Of a stretch of 64,000 nt of DNA, positions 20,994 to 30,921 are shown one piece after another (positions within the stretch are counted from its first letter, which is position 1; each line of letters starts with the position of its first letter). A program made the position numbers and the translations under genes. The notes under the pieces were generated by a model. That model made no database searches and was not told the DNA's origin. It was given only the letters and a program-made list of their open reading frames with translations. This DNA is from Chloropicon primus (taxonomy: Eukaryota > Chlorophyta > Chloropicophyceae > Chloropicales > Chloropicaceae): contig CP060760.1 of assembly GCA_023205875.1 (NCBI GenBank), positions 768,942-832,941 on the forward strand. Reading direction: 5' to 3'.

Positions 20994-22445
20994 ATGGAGC
21001 CCAACGGCGTCTTCGGGTTCGTGAAGAGGAGCATGAGCAAGAGCAAGAGCACGAGCGAGGGGGAGAGTGGCAGGATGGCGGACGAGAAGCTGATGAGCTT
21101 GGCGTCCTTCATGACGGTCCCGTCGAGGCACCTCATGCTGGAGATGCTGCCGAAGATCGAGTGCGCGTTCATCAACAAGAGGAGCGGCGCGAAGCACGGC
21201 CGGGCCTTCCTCGACATGCTGAACGAGATGTCCGGGGTGAGCTGCGAGGTGCACGACCTGGCGACGGAGGACCCGGAGGACCTCCTCGGGGGCTACCTGA
21301 GCCAGTGGGCGCAAAAGCCGATGTCGTCCTCGATTTTCCAGTCGCGGACGTCCGCGTCCGCGACCGAGAGCGGGGGCACCTTCGAGGACAACATCCGAAA
21401 GCTTCCCGTGATCATGGCGTGCGGGGGGGACGGCACCTTCAGCTGGATCGCCTCGACCGCGCTGAAGCAGGCCCACGAAGTGATGACCACGCCGTCGGAC
21501 CGGGGCGAGGACCTGCCCCTGACCGTCCCGTACGCGATCATTCCCTTCCCTCTGGGCACCGGGAACGACATGTCCGGGGTCCTCGGTTGGGGAAGGTCGA
21601 TGGACCCGAGCCCCACGGCGCTCACGAAGCTCATAGACAGCGTGGAGTGCGCGTCAATCGGGCCCAAGTGCGACGTCTGGGGCGTGAGGTTCAAGAAATT
21701 CGAGTCCATGTCGAGGTTCAACACCATGTGCAACTACTTTAGCATCGGGGCGGATGCGAAGACGTCCAGACTCTTCGAGAATCACAGGACCTCCAGGCCG
21801 GGGCTGTACAGGAGCCAGAGCTTCAACAAGGTCTCCTACGCCGCTTTCGGGGGCTTCCTCGCGCTCAAGGGGTCCTCGAGCGTAGGAAAGCGGATCAAGC
21901 GTCTCGTTGTGGACGGCGAGGAGGTCAGGATTCCCCCAAAGGCCAAGGCGCTCATCGTGCTGAACATCCCGAGCTACGCCGACGGGACCAAGCCTTGGCA
22001 GGTCGATAGAAACCACCCGACCTTCAAGGAGGCAGCGATAGACGACGGGATGGTGGAAGTGTTCTGCCTCAAGTCGATCCTGAGCATAGCATTTCTCAAG
22101 ACCTTCAGGGGCATCTTCTCCGGTGGCGTGAAGCGGCTGGCGCAGGGCAAATCCGTGTCGATCGAGATGCGCACCCACGAGGAGTACGCCAGCAGTAAAG
22201 GGAGTGGCACGCCGAGGAGCAACATGTACGCCCAAGTGGACGGCGAGTCCTTTGAATTCGACTGCGATGGCGAGGTGATCGATCTTTATAGGAAGGGTTC
22301 CGTCCCCGTTCTCTTTGGTCCGCACAGGGGGAAGGCCATGCAGGGTCCTCCCGCGAAGCTCAAGTCGGGAAGCTTCAACGCCCGCTGGCCCAAGTCCCCC
22401 TCGGAGTCCGATCTAGTCTCCCCCACGTCTCCGAATACAAAATAA
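20994..22445 (+). CDS. Diacylglycerol kinase (catalytic domain only)
   Basis: Phosphorylates diacylglycerol to phosphatidic acid using ATP. Single exon, about 483 residues from the ATG at 20994; the frame upstream begins only at TTG. The catalytic domain carries the ATP-binding GGDGT (about residue 145) and the PFPLGTGNDMSGVLGWG motif. The accessory domain follows, with NYFSIGADAKTS and VDGESFEF. There are no C1 zinc fingers or EF hands. This resembles the small cluster II/III plant DGKs, which are soluble or peripheral proteins. Ser-rich segments at both ends could be regulatory. It converges on the SPRING-like gene across a TG repeat at 22466-22483. Confidence 0.92.
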   Translation: MEPNGVFGFVKRSMSKSKSTSEGESGRMADEKLMSLASFMTVPSRHLMLEMLPKIECAFINKRSGAKHGRAFLDMLNEMSGVSCEVHDLATEDPEDLLGGYLSQWAQKPMSSSIFQSRTSASATESGGTFEDNIRKLPVIMACGGDGTFSWIASTALKQAHEVMTTPSDRGEDLPLTVPYAIIPFPLGTGNDMSGVLGWGRSMDPSPTALTKLIDSVECASIGPKCDVWGVRFKKFESMSRFNTMCNYFSIGADAKTSRLFENHRTSRPGLYRSQSFNKVSYAAFGGFLALKGSSSVGKRIKRLVVDGEEVRIPPKAKALIVLNIPSYADGTKPWQVDRNHPTFKEAAIDDGMVEVFCLKSILSIAFLKTFRGIFSGGVKRLAQGKSVSIEMRTHEEYASSKGSGTPRSNMYAQVDGESFEFDCDGEVIDLYRKGSVPVLFGPHRGKAMQGPPAKLKSGSFNARWPKSPSESDLVSPTSPNTK

Positions 22446-22577
22446 GATGGTCGAGTTGTTGTTAGTGTGTGTGTGTGTGTGAATATATGAACCTGTTTTT
22501 TTGTCGTCTTGTCTTGTCTTGTCGTCGTCGCGTTACAACTCCGGCACACAAAGCTCTTAATTATTGTCCACACACGC

Positions 22578-23435
22578 TCAGGTGCAAGGGCAGACCCTGT
22601 TGAAGGCCTCGGTGACTTCCGTGTCGCAGTCAAAGTTCTGAATCTTCTTTTCCTGGTAGCAGATCCCATCAAAGAGCTGTCCCGCGTTCGCTATGCTCTG
22701 GACGACCGGGCCACCAGAGTTCGCGGCCGGGCCCGACCGACCAATCTTGCAGTACTTGCACTTGAACTGGAGGTGCTCCGTCACAATCTCGCATAAGTTG
22801 ATGGCCTCAAAGTACTGCGGCGCACAGCGCATCCCGCTGGACTCGCAAGTGGCCTTGCAGGACTGTCCCCTCAACCCCAGGGTCACCTTGACCTCCCTAG
22901 GAAGCTGAACGACGGTCTGCTGAGGCATAGGGTACTGCCCGTAACAATAGTGGAACAAGTCCTTGTACATGTTCTCGAATATCGTGGACATGGGCGTAGT
23001 CCTGCACTGACCCGTGCAGTAGTCCCACTTGGTGTCGAACCTCCCCGTCTCCGGGTGGCGGACCACCTTGAACGTCTCCGGGTTCTTCATGTAACCCTCT
23101 GTCTTGTCGCTCCCCATGCAGCAACTCACGCAGTGCTCGTACCTGTCGCAACACTCGTTCGCCTTGCACCTCGAGCAATCACCCGCTTGGCCACCGAAAG
23201 CGTCGCAGCACCCGGTCTCGTAGTTCATCTTCTCCCTGGAACAGAGCACCCCGTTGCTGTCGGTCACGTTGTCCCTCGTCTCGACCGTGTTATCGCACTC
23301 GGTGAACCACACCGTCTTGGCGGTGATGGGCCTAAGCCCCGAGACGAGGCACGACAACGACGAGGCCACCAGAAGGAGGACGAGAAGGAGTCCAAGCCCT
23401 CTCCCCATCCCTCCTCTTTCCTTCCGCTTCGCCAT
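22578..23435 (-). CDS. SPRING (SREBP-regulating) domain protein with extra Cys-rich C-terminal domain
   Basis: 285 residues from the ATG at 23435. An N-terminal hydrophobic segment (GLGLLLVLLLVASSLSCLVSG) looks like a signal peptide or anchor. Residues about 50-165 match the Cys-rich luminal domain of animal SPRING (C12orf49): GVLCSREKM.. GCC.., ECCDRYEHCVSCCMG, and QCRTTPMSTIFENMYKD..HYCYG. Animal SPRING supports S1P-dependent SREBP activation in the Golgi. Residues about 180-285 form a second domain with its own cysteines (GQSCKATCESSGMRCAP, FKCKYCKIG, FNRVCPC), resembling a Cys-rich module found on some secreted glycan-related proteins. Both domains should be luminal or extracellular. Function here is unknown; plants lack canonical SREBP. 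Confidence 0.75.
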   Translation of the reverse strand: MAKRKERGGMGRGLGLLLVLLLVASSLSCLVSGLRPITAKTVWFTECDNTVETRDNVTDSNGVLCSREKMNYETGCCDAFGGQAGDCSRCKANECCDRYEHCVSCCMGSDKTEGYMKNPETFKVVRHPETGRFDTKWDYCTGQCRTTPMSTIFENMYKDLFHYCYGQYPMPQQTVVQLPREVKVTLGLRGQSCKATCESSGMRCAPQYFEAINLCEIVTEHLQFKCKYCKIGRSGPAANSGGPVVQSIANAGQLFDGICYQEKKIQNFDCDTEVTEAFNRVCPCT

Positions 23436-23777
23436 GACCACCGACCGACTTCTTTAGGGTTCGAGAGGAGAAATCCATCCTGCTGCAGGAGACCGAGGAT
23501 GGATTAGGAGGGAGAGCAGATGATGAGGAGGAGGAGGAGGAGGAGGATGTTGTTCTTCCCTGTCTGTCTGTGCTCGTGAAAGGCCAAGGAGAGTGCTTTC
23601 CTCCTCCTCTTCTTCTTCTCCTTCTTCTTCTTCTTCTCCTGAGCTTTGTTATCTTCATTGATTCATCAGGAGGAGGAGGAGGACGACGTGCGTGATGGTA
23701 TGAAGTGCATGCAGATCAAGAATCAAGATACTACCCTATCCTATCCTATCATAACGATTCTTAGATAAAGCTATGTG
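23436..23777. other. Intergenic with GAG/CTT tracts
   Basis: About 340 bp between two minus-strand genes. Contains GGA/GAG triplet tracts (23522-23546), a CTT/TTC tract (23600-23640) and a short CCTAT repeat (about 23735-23750). No gene is seen. Confidence 0.5.
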
Positions 23778-24882
23778 TCACTGCTGGTCCGCCACGACTG
23801 CGGAAGCCCTGGACATCGCAACGATCTGGTCCTTGACGCCCTTCCTGTCTTTCGCGGGCTCGGGGTAAGGGAGGCGAACCTTGAACCTCTGACCCTTCTT
23901 CGAGGCCTCCACGTTCATGCCAAGAGAGTCCACGCTCACCATCTTGGCCGAGTCCACGCTCATGCCGGTATAGAACTTCACGTACTGTGCGCGCGACGAG
24001 AGAGGGAGAGAATAGGAGGAGCGGTCAGCCTCGTTGCTTCAGGGCATTCTCTGCTGCAATCAAACTCACCAGTGGAATCTGCTCGTTGTGGTCGTCGTTC
24101 ATGTGGCCGCAGATGGCCTCGCTGTACTGCACAATGTCGTCGACCTCCGCGTTCATGAACTCCTCGGCCTTGATGCTTCCGGCCCTGGCGAAGCCCCCCA
24201 CCAAGCGAACCCCCACGAGCTCCGTCGCCTCGTACATGGCAAAATCCCCAAAGTCCACCCAAAACGCGTTGGGGTGCTTGGCCTTGTAATGCCTCTTGAG
24301 GTCCGTCTTCTTCTCCTCGTCCGTCACCTTGTACGCCGTTCCCGTGATGGTCACCCTCGCGTCGCTCGCACCGCGAAACCCAGGAGCAGTCACCGTGAGG
24401 CTGAAGCGAGGGTCCGCGTCGATGTCGTGGGTGTGGGAGGAGAGCGTGCTGAACGCGAATATGGGGAGACCCGTGTCCTCCCTCGCGGCGTACCCCACGA
24501 TGGACCCGTTGGGAAACCCTCTGCTCTTCCCCCTGGCCGACATGGTCGATATGACCCCGAAGGTTCCAATATCCAATAGAGTCCTCCCCTCCTGAGCGAA
24601 GGTCAACCTCTCCGCCTTGCTCTGGTGCTTCTCGAAGGACGCCTCCTCCTCTTTCCGCACCTGGGCGTCCTCCACTTCCACCTCCTCCCCGGCCTCCTCC
24701 GACTTGGCCCTCGCTCTACACGCCATCCCCCGTGACACCGTCGCGATGGTATTGGTATTGGTATTGGTATTGGTATTGCAGGTACTGTTGGTGTTCCTCC
24801 TGACCAGCAAGCACGCGTGGTAAGCCGCGCCCCCCGTGGTTCGCAGGGTCACCACCTTCCGCCCACAACTCCTCAGCATCAT
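23778..24882 (-). CDS. FMN-binding split-barrel/DUF2470 protein, GluTR-binding-protein or HugZ-like, plastid
   Basis: Two exons, 24070-24882 and 23778-23984 (intron of 85 bp, GTGAGT..GCGCACAG), joined to 339 residues. The N-terminus is a likely plastid transit peptide that includes a run of alternating Asn-Thr coded by a GGTATT repeat at 24746-24780. The core has the split-barrel pattern (DIGTFGVISTMSA, GSIVGYAAREDTGLPIFAFS). The C-terminal domain contains EAICGHMNDDHNEQIPL, split by the intron. This combination is shared by bacterial HugZ-type haem-binding proteins and plant glutamyl-tRNA reductase-binding protein, which tunes the first step of tetrapyrrole synthesis. The assignment to the plant regulator is inference from domain order and predicted plastid location. 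Confidence 0.8.
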
Positions 24883-25210
24883 ACACCTCCTCGTCGTCCT
24901 CCTCGTCGTCGTCGTCGCGAGGTGGTCGGAGGGGAGGTGGACAAAAACGTGGTCGATCGCGCGCGCTGGGAAGGCAGGGGAACGAACGAACGAACGAACG
25001 AACGAACGAACGGGAGCGCAACCTCTGACCTCACGACACCACGAGGGCGGAGAGGGAGAGGGGAGGGGAGGGGGCTTGGCTTGGCTTGGCTTGGCTCGGG
25101 GGGGTACAAGACAAGGGAGGTGGAGGTGGTTGTCCGTTCAGGAGAGACGCGAGGGATGGAGGGATTGATTGGTTGATTGATTGGTTGGTTGGTTGAGGAG
25201 AGGAAGGAAG
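24883..25210. promoter_or_regulatory. Divergent promoter region with GAAC and TTGGC repeats
   Basis: Lies between the head-to-head GluTR-binding-type and FIS1 genes. Holds a GAAC tetranucleotide run (24981-25012), a CTTGG pentamer run (25075-25100) and a TTGATTGG stretch just before the FIS1 start. Regulatory role is inferred from position only. Confidence 0.45.
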
Positions 25211-25678
25211 ATGGAGGGGAAGGAGGGGCTGCCTGTGGCGGACACGACGGTGGTGGCGCACCTGGAGTACGAGGCGGCGAGGATAGCGACGAACGAGCCG
25301 GAGCAAGCGTTCTCGGCCAAGATGAGGCTCGCGTGGGCCTTGGCGCACTCGGAACGGGGGAGGGTGGACTACGAGAGGGCAACGAGGATGATAGAGGACA
25401 TGATGGAGGTCACGTCTGACGTCAAGAGGGAGGACCGGGAGGTCATGAACGAGCTCCTGTACCTCAAGGCGGTGGCGAACTTGAACACGGACGACCTCAT
25501 CACGGCGCACTACACCGTCACGAAGCTGCTGGAGCGGTCGCCGAGGTCCAACCAAGGCAACGCGCTCAAGGGGAGGATCAACAATGAGATACTCAAGAAG
25601 GGTCTCGCGGGGATCGGGATACTGGCGGGCGTCGTCACAGTGGGCGTCACCCTCGCCATGAGGCTCGCGAAGAGGTGA
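25211..25678 (+). CDS. FIS1: Mitochondrial/peroxisomal fission 1 protein
   Basis: 155-residue tail-anchored protein. The cytosolic part is a short TPR-like helical bundle (FSAKMRLAWALAHSERGRVDYERA, then LLYLKAVANLNTDDLITAHY). The C-terminal ~20 residues (about 134-152, GIGILAGVVTVGVTLAMRL) form a membrane anchor ending in basic residues, as in FIS1, which recruits dynamin-family division factors to the mitochondrial and peroxisomal outer membranes. The ATG at 25211 was chosen because the frame upstream lacks another ATG and the start matches family length. Confidence 0.88.
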   Translation: MEGKEGLPVADTTVVAHLEYEAARIATNEPEQAFSAKMRLAWALAHSERGRVDYERATRMIEDMMEVTSDVKREDREVMNELLYLKAVANLNTDDLITAHYTVTKLLERSPRSNQGNALKGRINNEILKKGLAGIGILAGVVTVGVTLAMRLAKR

Positions 25679-25870
25679 GGTGGACGCTCCCATCCGGCAG
25701 AGGACTTGGGGTGCGTTTTTTTTTTATGGGTGAGGGAGGCTGGGGTGGGTGTGGGGCGGGGCGTGCAAGGCATGCGAGGGATTTTCAAGGGGTTCTAATC
25801 TTTTTGTTGCTGTTGGGTAATACATTAAATACTTTTACTCGAGATGATCCGTCCTGTGCACATTCCCACA

Positions 25871-27511
25871 TCACTCTCCGGTTCTCTGGACCCGGCCCTC
25901 GTCGTATCCCGCGGCCCTGCCGAACCTGCCCTCCACGGCAGCGGCAGGCTCCTTGATCTCCGCACCGGACTGAGGGGTCTCAATCCCGGTGTATGACCTG
26001 ACCTTCGTCATGTAGTCGGCCGCGCTGTGCACCTCAGCCACCTCTCGGTTCCCGACTGAGAATCACGCAGGAACACACAAACACACACACACGCGATGTC
26101 AATGTCAGTCAGTCAGTCTGGTTATGAGCAGCACAAGCACAAGAAAAGAGCACTCACCTAGAGACAGCTGCAAATTTTGCGTGGGTTCGATGACATTGAT
26201 CTCGATGTCTTGCCCCACCCCTGTGCCGGACGTTCTTTGGTCTTGCCTGTAGCCCCCCTTGATGAGGGAGAACGAGGGCCCCCCACCCTCCTCCCCCTCT
26301 TCCGAGCCCCCGTCCGCCGGGTCCGCTTGCTGCAGGAGGGAATCAAACCCAATGGTGTACGTTCCCGTCCAAGAGCGGCCGGGAACGAACGCGAGCTCGG
26401 CCTCGAAGGGCGTGATGACCGGAGAGTAAAATTCTCTGCTGTCCAGCAAAGCCAGCTGGGGGCAAGAGATGAGCACGAACACTTCCACTTCCGGAAAGTT
26501 TGCCAGCTTCTCCGGTGTTATCCTTCCCATGACGAAGGTGTACGACTTCTTGCCGGCGCGCGCTATGATCCCCCGGAGGGCTTTGAGGGCATCCAGGTAG
26601 CCCGCGATCGAGAGGGTCCCAACCACAATCCCCACGATGCTGGCGTCCTTGGCCTTCTCCACCAGAAAGTACCGCCTCTTCAACGTCCGCGTCGCCGTGC
26701 TCACGCTGCCGTACTCCTTCCAAGACCTTCCCACCGGGTCGTACCTGAACCAGTCCACGGTGTTGTGCACCAGCATGAAGTTCGAGAGAGACAAGCTGTC
26801 CTCGTCCTCCCCGATCCAAACGTACTTCACGCTCCCTTGGGGGGCCTCTCCCACCTCGTTCGCCACGGCGTCGCTCGGGACGGACCACTCCAGTCCCCCC
26901 AGTCTGTGTACATTGCCCCCAGCAGGTCCAGGCCCTCCACTCGCCGCTGCTCCCCCCCCTTGCTCCTTCAGGCAGACCCTCGGAACCACAAAGGTGGTGT
27001 GCTTGAGGTTGCCGCCGTCCCCCTCTAACGCGGCCTCGAGCCTTCTCGCGACCTCGCCCATCTTGTGCTCGTACTTGAGTTCGTAGGCCAGGACCACCGT
27101 CATCCTCGACGGTGAAACCTCCTCGACGGTGAAAGCGCTTCCCAGCTTGTCCACCAGGTCCTCGACCTCCAACGCCTCGCACTTGTCCAGCACAAACCTC
27201 ACGGGCAGTTTGGCCACCTCGGGGATGTACGTCGCGCCGTAGTGCACCACGCAGTCGGCCGTCAGGTGATCCGCCGTGAGCTCGTCCACATGGCAACTCC
27301 CGTCGATGGTATCCGCCATGATAAACACGGTGAACTCCTCCTCCTGGCCTCCATCTCGTTTGGTGTTTTGTTCTTCACGTCGTTGTTTCGTGATGGCGTG
27401 CGCTATTTTCGGCGCCTCTTGCAAGAGGTGGTCGGGCACCTGCAAGGCCACCCTCCGTTTCCCATTCCTTCTCACCCATGCCACCGTCTCCTCCACCTCG
27501 AACGCCTCCAT
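25871..27511 (-). CDS. DPH2: Diphthamide biosynthesis protein 2 (DPH2)
   Basis: Two exons, 26158-27511 and 25871-26055 (intron of 102 bp, GTGAGT..ATTCTCAG), joined to 512 residues. DPH1-DPH2 is the radical 3-amino-3-carboxypropyl transferase that starts diphthamide synthesis on the EF2 histidine. DPH2-like features are ALQVPDHLL near the N-terminus, IDGSCHVDEL, and FVLISCPQLALLDSREFYSPVITPFE. The short second exon completes the family C-terminus (Y.GIE...EGRFGRAAGY). Without splicing the frame ends in a non-homologous tail, which supports the intron. The start at 27511 gives MEAFEVEE; another ATG lies upstream at 27565. It is head to head with phytochelatin synthase (143 bp between ATGs). Confidence 0.88.
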
Positions 27512-27606
27512 CCCGTCACCGCGGCGCACTCCTCGACTGAGGCACGAGGGACGAGGCTCCAACATACCTGCAGACTCAAGGAGGCAGAGGGACGAGGGGA
27601 ACGAGA

Positions 27607-27638
<32 letters not shown>

Positions 27639-27654
27639 TCGATCGGTTTGGGTG

Positions 27655-28443
27655 ATGGCGGGAGATCGGGATCAGCCAGGTGCTGTGTCGTTTCACAGGC
27701 GTGAGCTGCCGCGGGACACGTGCGTGAGCTTTGCCTCACCGAGGGGGAAAAAGATCTTCACCAGAGCTCTGCTCAAGGGAACGATGAGGAACTACTTTGC
27801 CCTCGCAGAGCAATTCCACACGCAGCAGGAGCCCGCGTATTGCGGACTGGCGACGCTCGTAATGGTCCTGAACGCCATGGCGATAGACCCGGGAAGGGTG
27901 TGGAAGGGGGTCTGGCGCTGGTTCAGCGAGGAGCTCCTCGACTGCTGCAAGGACATCGAACTCGTGAAGCGGGAGGGAATCGACTTGGACGAGTTCGCGA
28001 GGCTGGCAAGGTGTAACGGTGCGATGTGCACGATCACGACGGGCGCAGAGGTGAGCTTGGACGAGTTCAGAGAGGTGGTCCTGGGGAACATGAGGGAGAA
28101 GGGCGCTGAGCCTTGCGACAGCGAGCCGTGCTGCTCATTCTTGTGCGTCAACTACGACAGGGGTGTGCTTGGCCAGACGGGAACGGGGCACTTCAGCCCT
28201 GTTGCAGGCTACAATGAGGAGGAAGACCTCTTGCTCGTCCTGGACGTCGCTCGCTTCAAGTATCCGCCTCATTGGGTGAAGCTTTCTTTGCTCCATGATG
28301 CGATGAAGGGGGAGAGGGGCTTTGCTTTGCTTTCGCCCGGAACCGGAGAGCAGGGCGAGCCCGTTCTCGGTTGCCAAGGGGGATGCGCTTTGCGAGGTTT
28401 CGACCGGCAGGGCAGACCTTCCTGCTCTCGGTGCGGCGGGTAG
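27655..28443 (+). CDS. PCS: Phytochelatin synthase, catalytic domain only
   Basis: Gamma-glutamylcysteine dipeptidyl transpeptidase that makes metal-binding phytochelatins from glutathione. 262 residues with a papain-like triad: Cys in EPAYCGLATLVMVLNA (about 63), His in GTGHFSPVAGYN (about 178) and Asp in VLDVARFKYPPHWV (about 196). The length covers the conserved catalytic half only; the variable Cys-rich C-terminal domain of plant enzymes is nearly absent, with only a short tail holding four Cys. The enzyme is normally cytosolic. The in-frame codon at 27652 is GTG, so the ATG at 27655 is taken as the start. Confidence 0.93.
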   Translation: MAGDRDQPGAVSFHRRELPRDTCVSFASPRGKKIFTRALLKGTMRNYFALAEQFHTQQEPAYCGLATLVMVLNAMAIDPGRVWKGVWRWFSEELLDCCKDIELVKREGIDLDEFARLARCNGAMCTITTGAEVSLDEFREVVLGNMREKGAEPCDSEPCCSFLCVNYDRGVLGQTGTGHFSPVAGYNEEEDLLLVLDVARFKYPPHWVKLSLLHDAMKGERGFALLSPGTGEQGEPVLGCQGGCALRGFDRQGRPSCSRCGG

Positions 28444-28544
28444 TAGTAGTAGGGAAACCACTCGCGCAACAACAGCCTAGGAACGGGTAGTGAAGTGAAT
28501 CCATCAATCTATCTTATCTTTACAATCAATCAAGTACGTTGCGA

Positions 28545-29402
28545 TCAAGAGAGAAAGCCGTGCACGATCGTTGAGTTGAAAAAGTCCCAGTCGATCTCCA
28601 TGTGGTTGCCCTCGATGACGTCTAGCAGCAGCTTGCCTTGCTCATCGAGTTCCCTCAGGCCAATCCAGTCCTCCCGGTAAAACGCCTGCTCCTTGAGCGG
28701 GGTGACCTTTTTCGTCGTGGCGTTGTAGACGCCGAACAGCGAGGACTCCTTGGGCACAACGGTCGTGTCGCCCTTCCACATGTAGAGCAGGAGAAGATCC
28801 AGGCTCGCGAGGTTTTCCTTGTACTGAGGATTCCGGTGAACTTCGTTGTTGATGCCTGGAAGAAAGATGTTCTTCTTCAGGTATGTCTCCATTTTCAAAG
28901 GGTCTTTGAAGTACTGGGCCTGCACGACCCTCTGACGAAGGAAATCGGAATACGCTCCCCAACCGAGCATCGCCTCGAACGAGCGGCAGAAGAGGTCCGA
29001 CACGTCCTTCCCGCAGCCTGGCCAGTCCATTACGCCCTGGTGCTGCCCACCAAACGTGATCAGTTTGCTGCACTTGGGCATACTCGGCTCCAAAGTTGGA
29101 CAAACCTCCACGACTGCCCTGAGGAACTGACCACCCTGCGAGAACCCGATGGCGTTGTAACCCTTGCTCAGCCTCGCGTCGCTTGCAATGATTTCACACA
29201 CCTTGGCCACCTGGTCGTTCACATTGCCGAAGAAGCCAGCATCCCTGTCCTCGTCCTCCTTCTCTGCCAGCTGCACCGAGTACACGTCAACCCCAAGCTC
29301 TGTCTCGATCAGGTGCTTCACCCTGCCCATACTGTGCTCGTTGCAGCACGAATCCCCCATCCCGTGCCAGATCACGACAGGCAACGGCCCACTAGGTGAT
29401 GA

Positions 29403-29435
<33 letters not shown>

Positions 29436-29582
29436 TGTTGTTGTTGTTGCTGCTGCTGATCCCCTTGGCTCGTCCTGCCGAGCCCCTTGCTTCACACACG
29501 AGACGAACCCCCCCTGTCCCACGAGCAGTCCCAGCAGGAAACCCAGCAAGGCCACCCTCCTCCTCCTCATCATCATCATCAT
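28545..29582 (-). CDS. PPT1: Palmitoyl-protein thioesterase, PPT1-like
   Basis: Lysosomal/vacuolar-type enzyme that removes fatty acyl groups from cysteines. 345 residues. A Met run followed by RRRRVALLGFLLGLLVG is a signal peptide, then an Arg-Thr dipeptide run coded by a GTCCTC-type repeat (about 29400-29430). The alpha/beta hydrolase core starts at VVIWHGMGDSC. The nucleophile Ser is in GFSQGGQ (about 148), Asp in KGDTTVVPKE and His in EGNHMEIDW near the C-terminus. The neighbouring sequence ITFGGQHQGVMDWPGC matches PPT1 closely. Its 5' end lies next to microsatellites that extend to 29640. Confidence 0.92.
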
Positions 29583-29959
29583 CCTCGTCCTCGTCCTCGT
29601 CCTCGTCCTCTTCAGCGCAATCCCTCGCCTCGTCCCGTCCCTCGGTCGTCCAACGCAACGCAGCGCGTCCGGCCAGAGCGCACGAGCCGTGTCGCGCGGA
29701 GGCCTACGTCCTCGTGGTGGTCCTCGTCGTGGTTGTGGTTGTGGTGGTCGGTGTCGTTCGCCTCGTTCTGCTCTGGTGACAGCCCCAGGTGCTGGAGAGG
29801 CGAGGCGGAGGACGAGGACACGTGAGGCGAGCGAGGACGAGGTGAGTGACGCACTTCGTGGTCGTGGAAGGAGGGGAGAGGAGGGGACGACGACCTAGAC
29901 ATAGACATAGACGAACGAACAAACTCGAGGGCTTTCCATACAAACCAACACCCTAGGAA
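29583..29959. promoter_or_regulatory. Divergent promoter region with CCTCGT and GTGGTC repeats
   Basis: 377 bp between the head-to-head PPT1-like and D27-like genes. It holds a CCTCGT run continuing from the PPT1 signal peptide (29583-29620), a GTGGTT/GTGGTC stretch (29715-29750) and an ATAGAC repeat (29897-29912). No gene is supported; open frames here are low-complexity. Confidence 0.45.
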
Positions 29960-30847
29960 ATGGAACAACGTGGAGAGAGGGAGAGAGGGAAAACTGACGG
30001 AATCGTGCTGCTTGGCTACGCGATGAGGGACCAGATGGCGACCAGGATGGCGAGGAGGACGAGCGCGGTCCTCGGCGGGACCAGTGGAAGGGTCGAGGGG
30101 GGGATGAGGACCACCGGGAGGGCACGGAGGAGGGGGAAGGCTAAGGGAGGAGCAGCCTTGAGGAGGGATGCGGGACCCGTGGACGAGCGGCCGTCTTACG
30201 AGGAACTCGACACGAACCCCATCAATGCTCTCTTCTTCCGTCTGTTCATGGAGAAGCTCGAGGAGAGGGTGGGGTTCTCGTCCGCTTTGCCGGGGTACGA
30301 CGGCCTGATCGAGGTGGTGAGGACACTGAACGTGGGGTCCAAGAGCAGTGAGGAGATACGCGCCCTCTCCAAGCTTGTTCTCCTGTCCCTCTTTCCCCCC
30401 TGGCTTCCCCCGGCTTTCAGGGTGATGTTTGCCAAGCCCTTCCCGGAGCTCAGCTATCTGATGAACGCGTGGGTGACTTCCCTTTGCTGCGAGTGGCTCA
30501 TGGGACCCACCACGCTGAACGAGGTGGAGCTGGAGGAGGGGGGCAGGAAGGTTCCTGGGGTGTTGGTGGAGAGGTGCCGGTACCTCGAGGAGGTGGGCTG
30601 CGCGTCCGCTTGCATGAACAGCTGCAAGTTCCCCACGCAGGAGTTCTTCAAGCAAGACATGGGCCTGGACGTCACCTTGGAGCCCAACTATGATGACTTT
30701 TCTTGCCAGTTCGTGTTTGGGAAGGAGGCCCCGCCCCTGGAGGAGGACGAGGCCTGCGCCACGCTCTGTTTCAAGCAGTGCACCTTCCCGAAAGCCGGGA
30801 AGCTCAGGGAAGGGCTGTGCCCGAGCCAGTACAGGGACGAGAACTAG
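29960..30847 (+). CDS. DWARF27-like (DUF4033) protein, plastid
   Basis: 295 residues. The first ~75 are Arg/Gly/Ala-rich and suit a plastid transit peptide. The conserved domain runs from ELDTNPINALFFRLFMEKL to the C-terminus and includes ACMNSCKFPTQEFF and NYDDFSCQFVFGKEAPP, with the conserved cysteines of the D27 family. DWARF27 is an iron-containing all-trans/9-cis beta-carotene isomerase that starts strigolactone synthesis in land plants. D27-like paralogs are widespread in algae, often with unknown carotenoid substrates, so the exact reaction is not assigned. Confidence 0.85.
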   Translation: MEQRGERERGKTDGIVLLGYAMRDQMATRMARRTSAVLGGTSGRVEGGMRTTGRARRRGKAKGGAALRRDAGPVDERPSYEELDTNPINALFFRLFMEKLEERVGFSSALPGYDGLIEVVRTLNVGSKSSEEIRALSKLVLLSLFPPWLPPAFRVMFAKPFPELSYLMNAWVTSLCCEWLMGPTTLNEVELEEGGRKVPGVLVERCRYLEEVGCASACMNSCKFPTQEFFKQDMGLDVTLEPNYDDFSCQFVFGKEAPPLEEDEACATLCFKQCTFPKAGKLREGLCPSQYRDEN

Positions 30848-30921
30848 AGGCTTTGCACGGCTCTGTGTATGTATTGTATACCTGTATACCTGTATTATTT
30901 TCAAAACAAAAGGTTTTTGCC

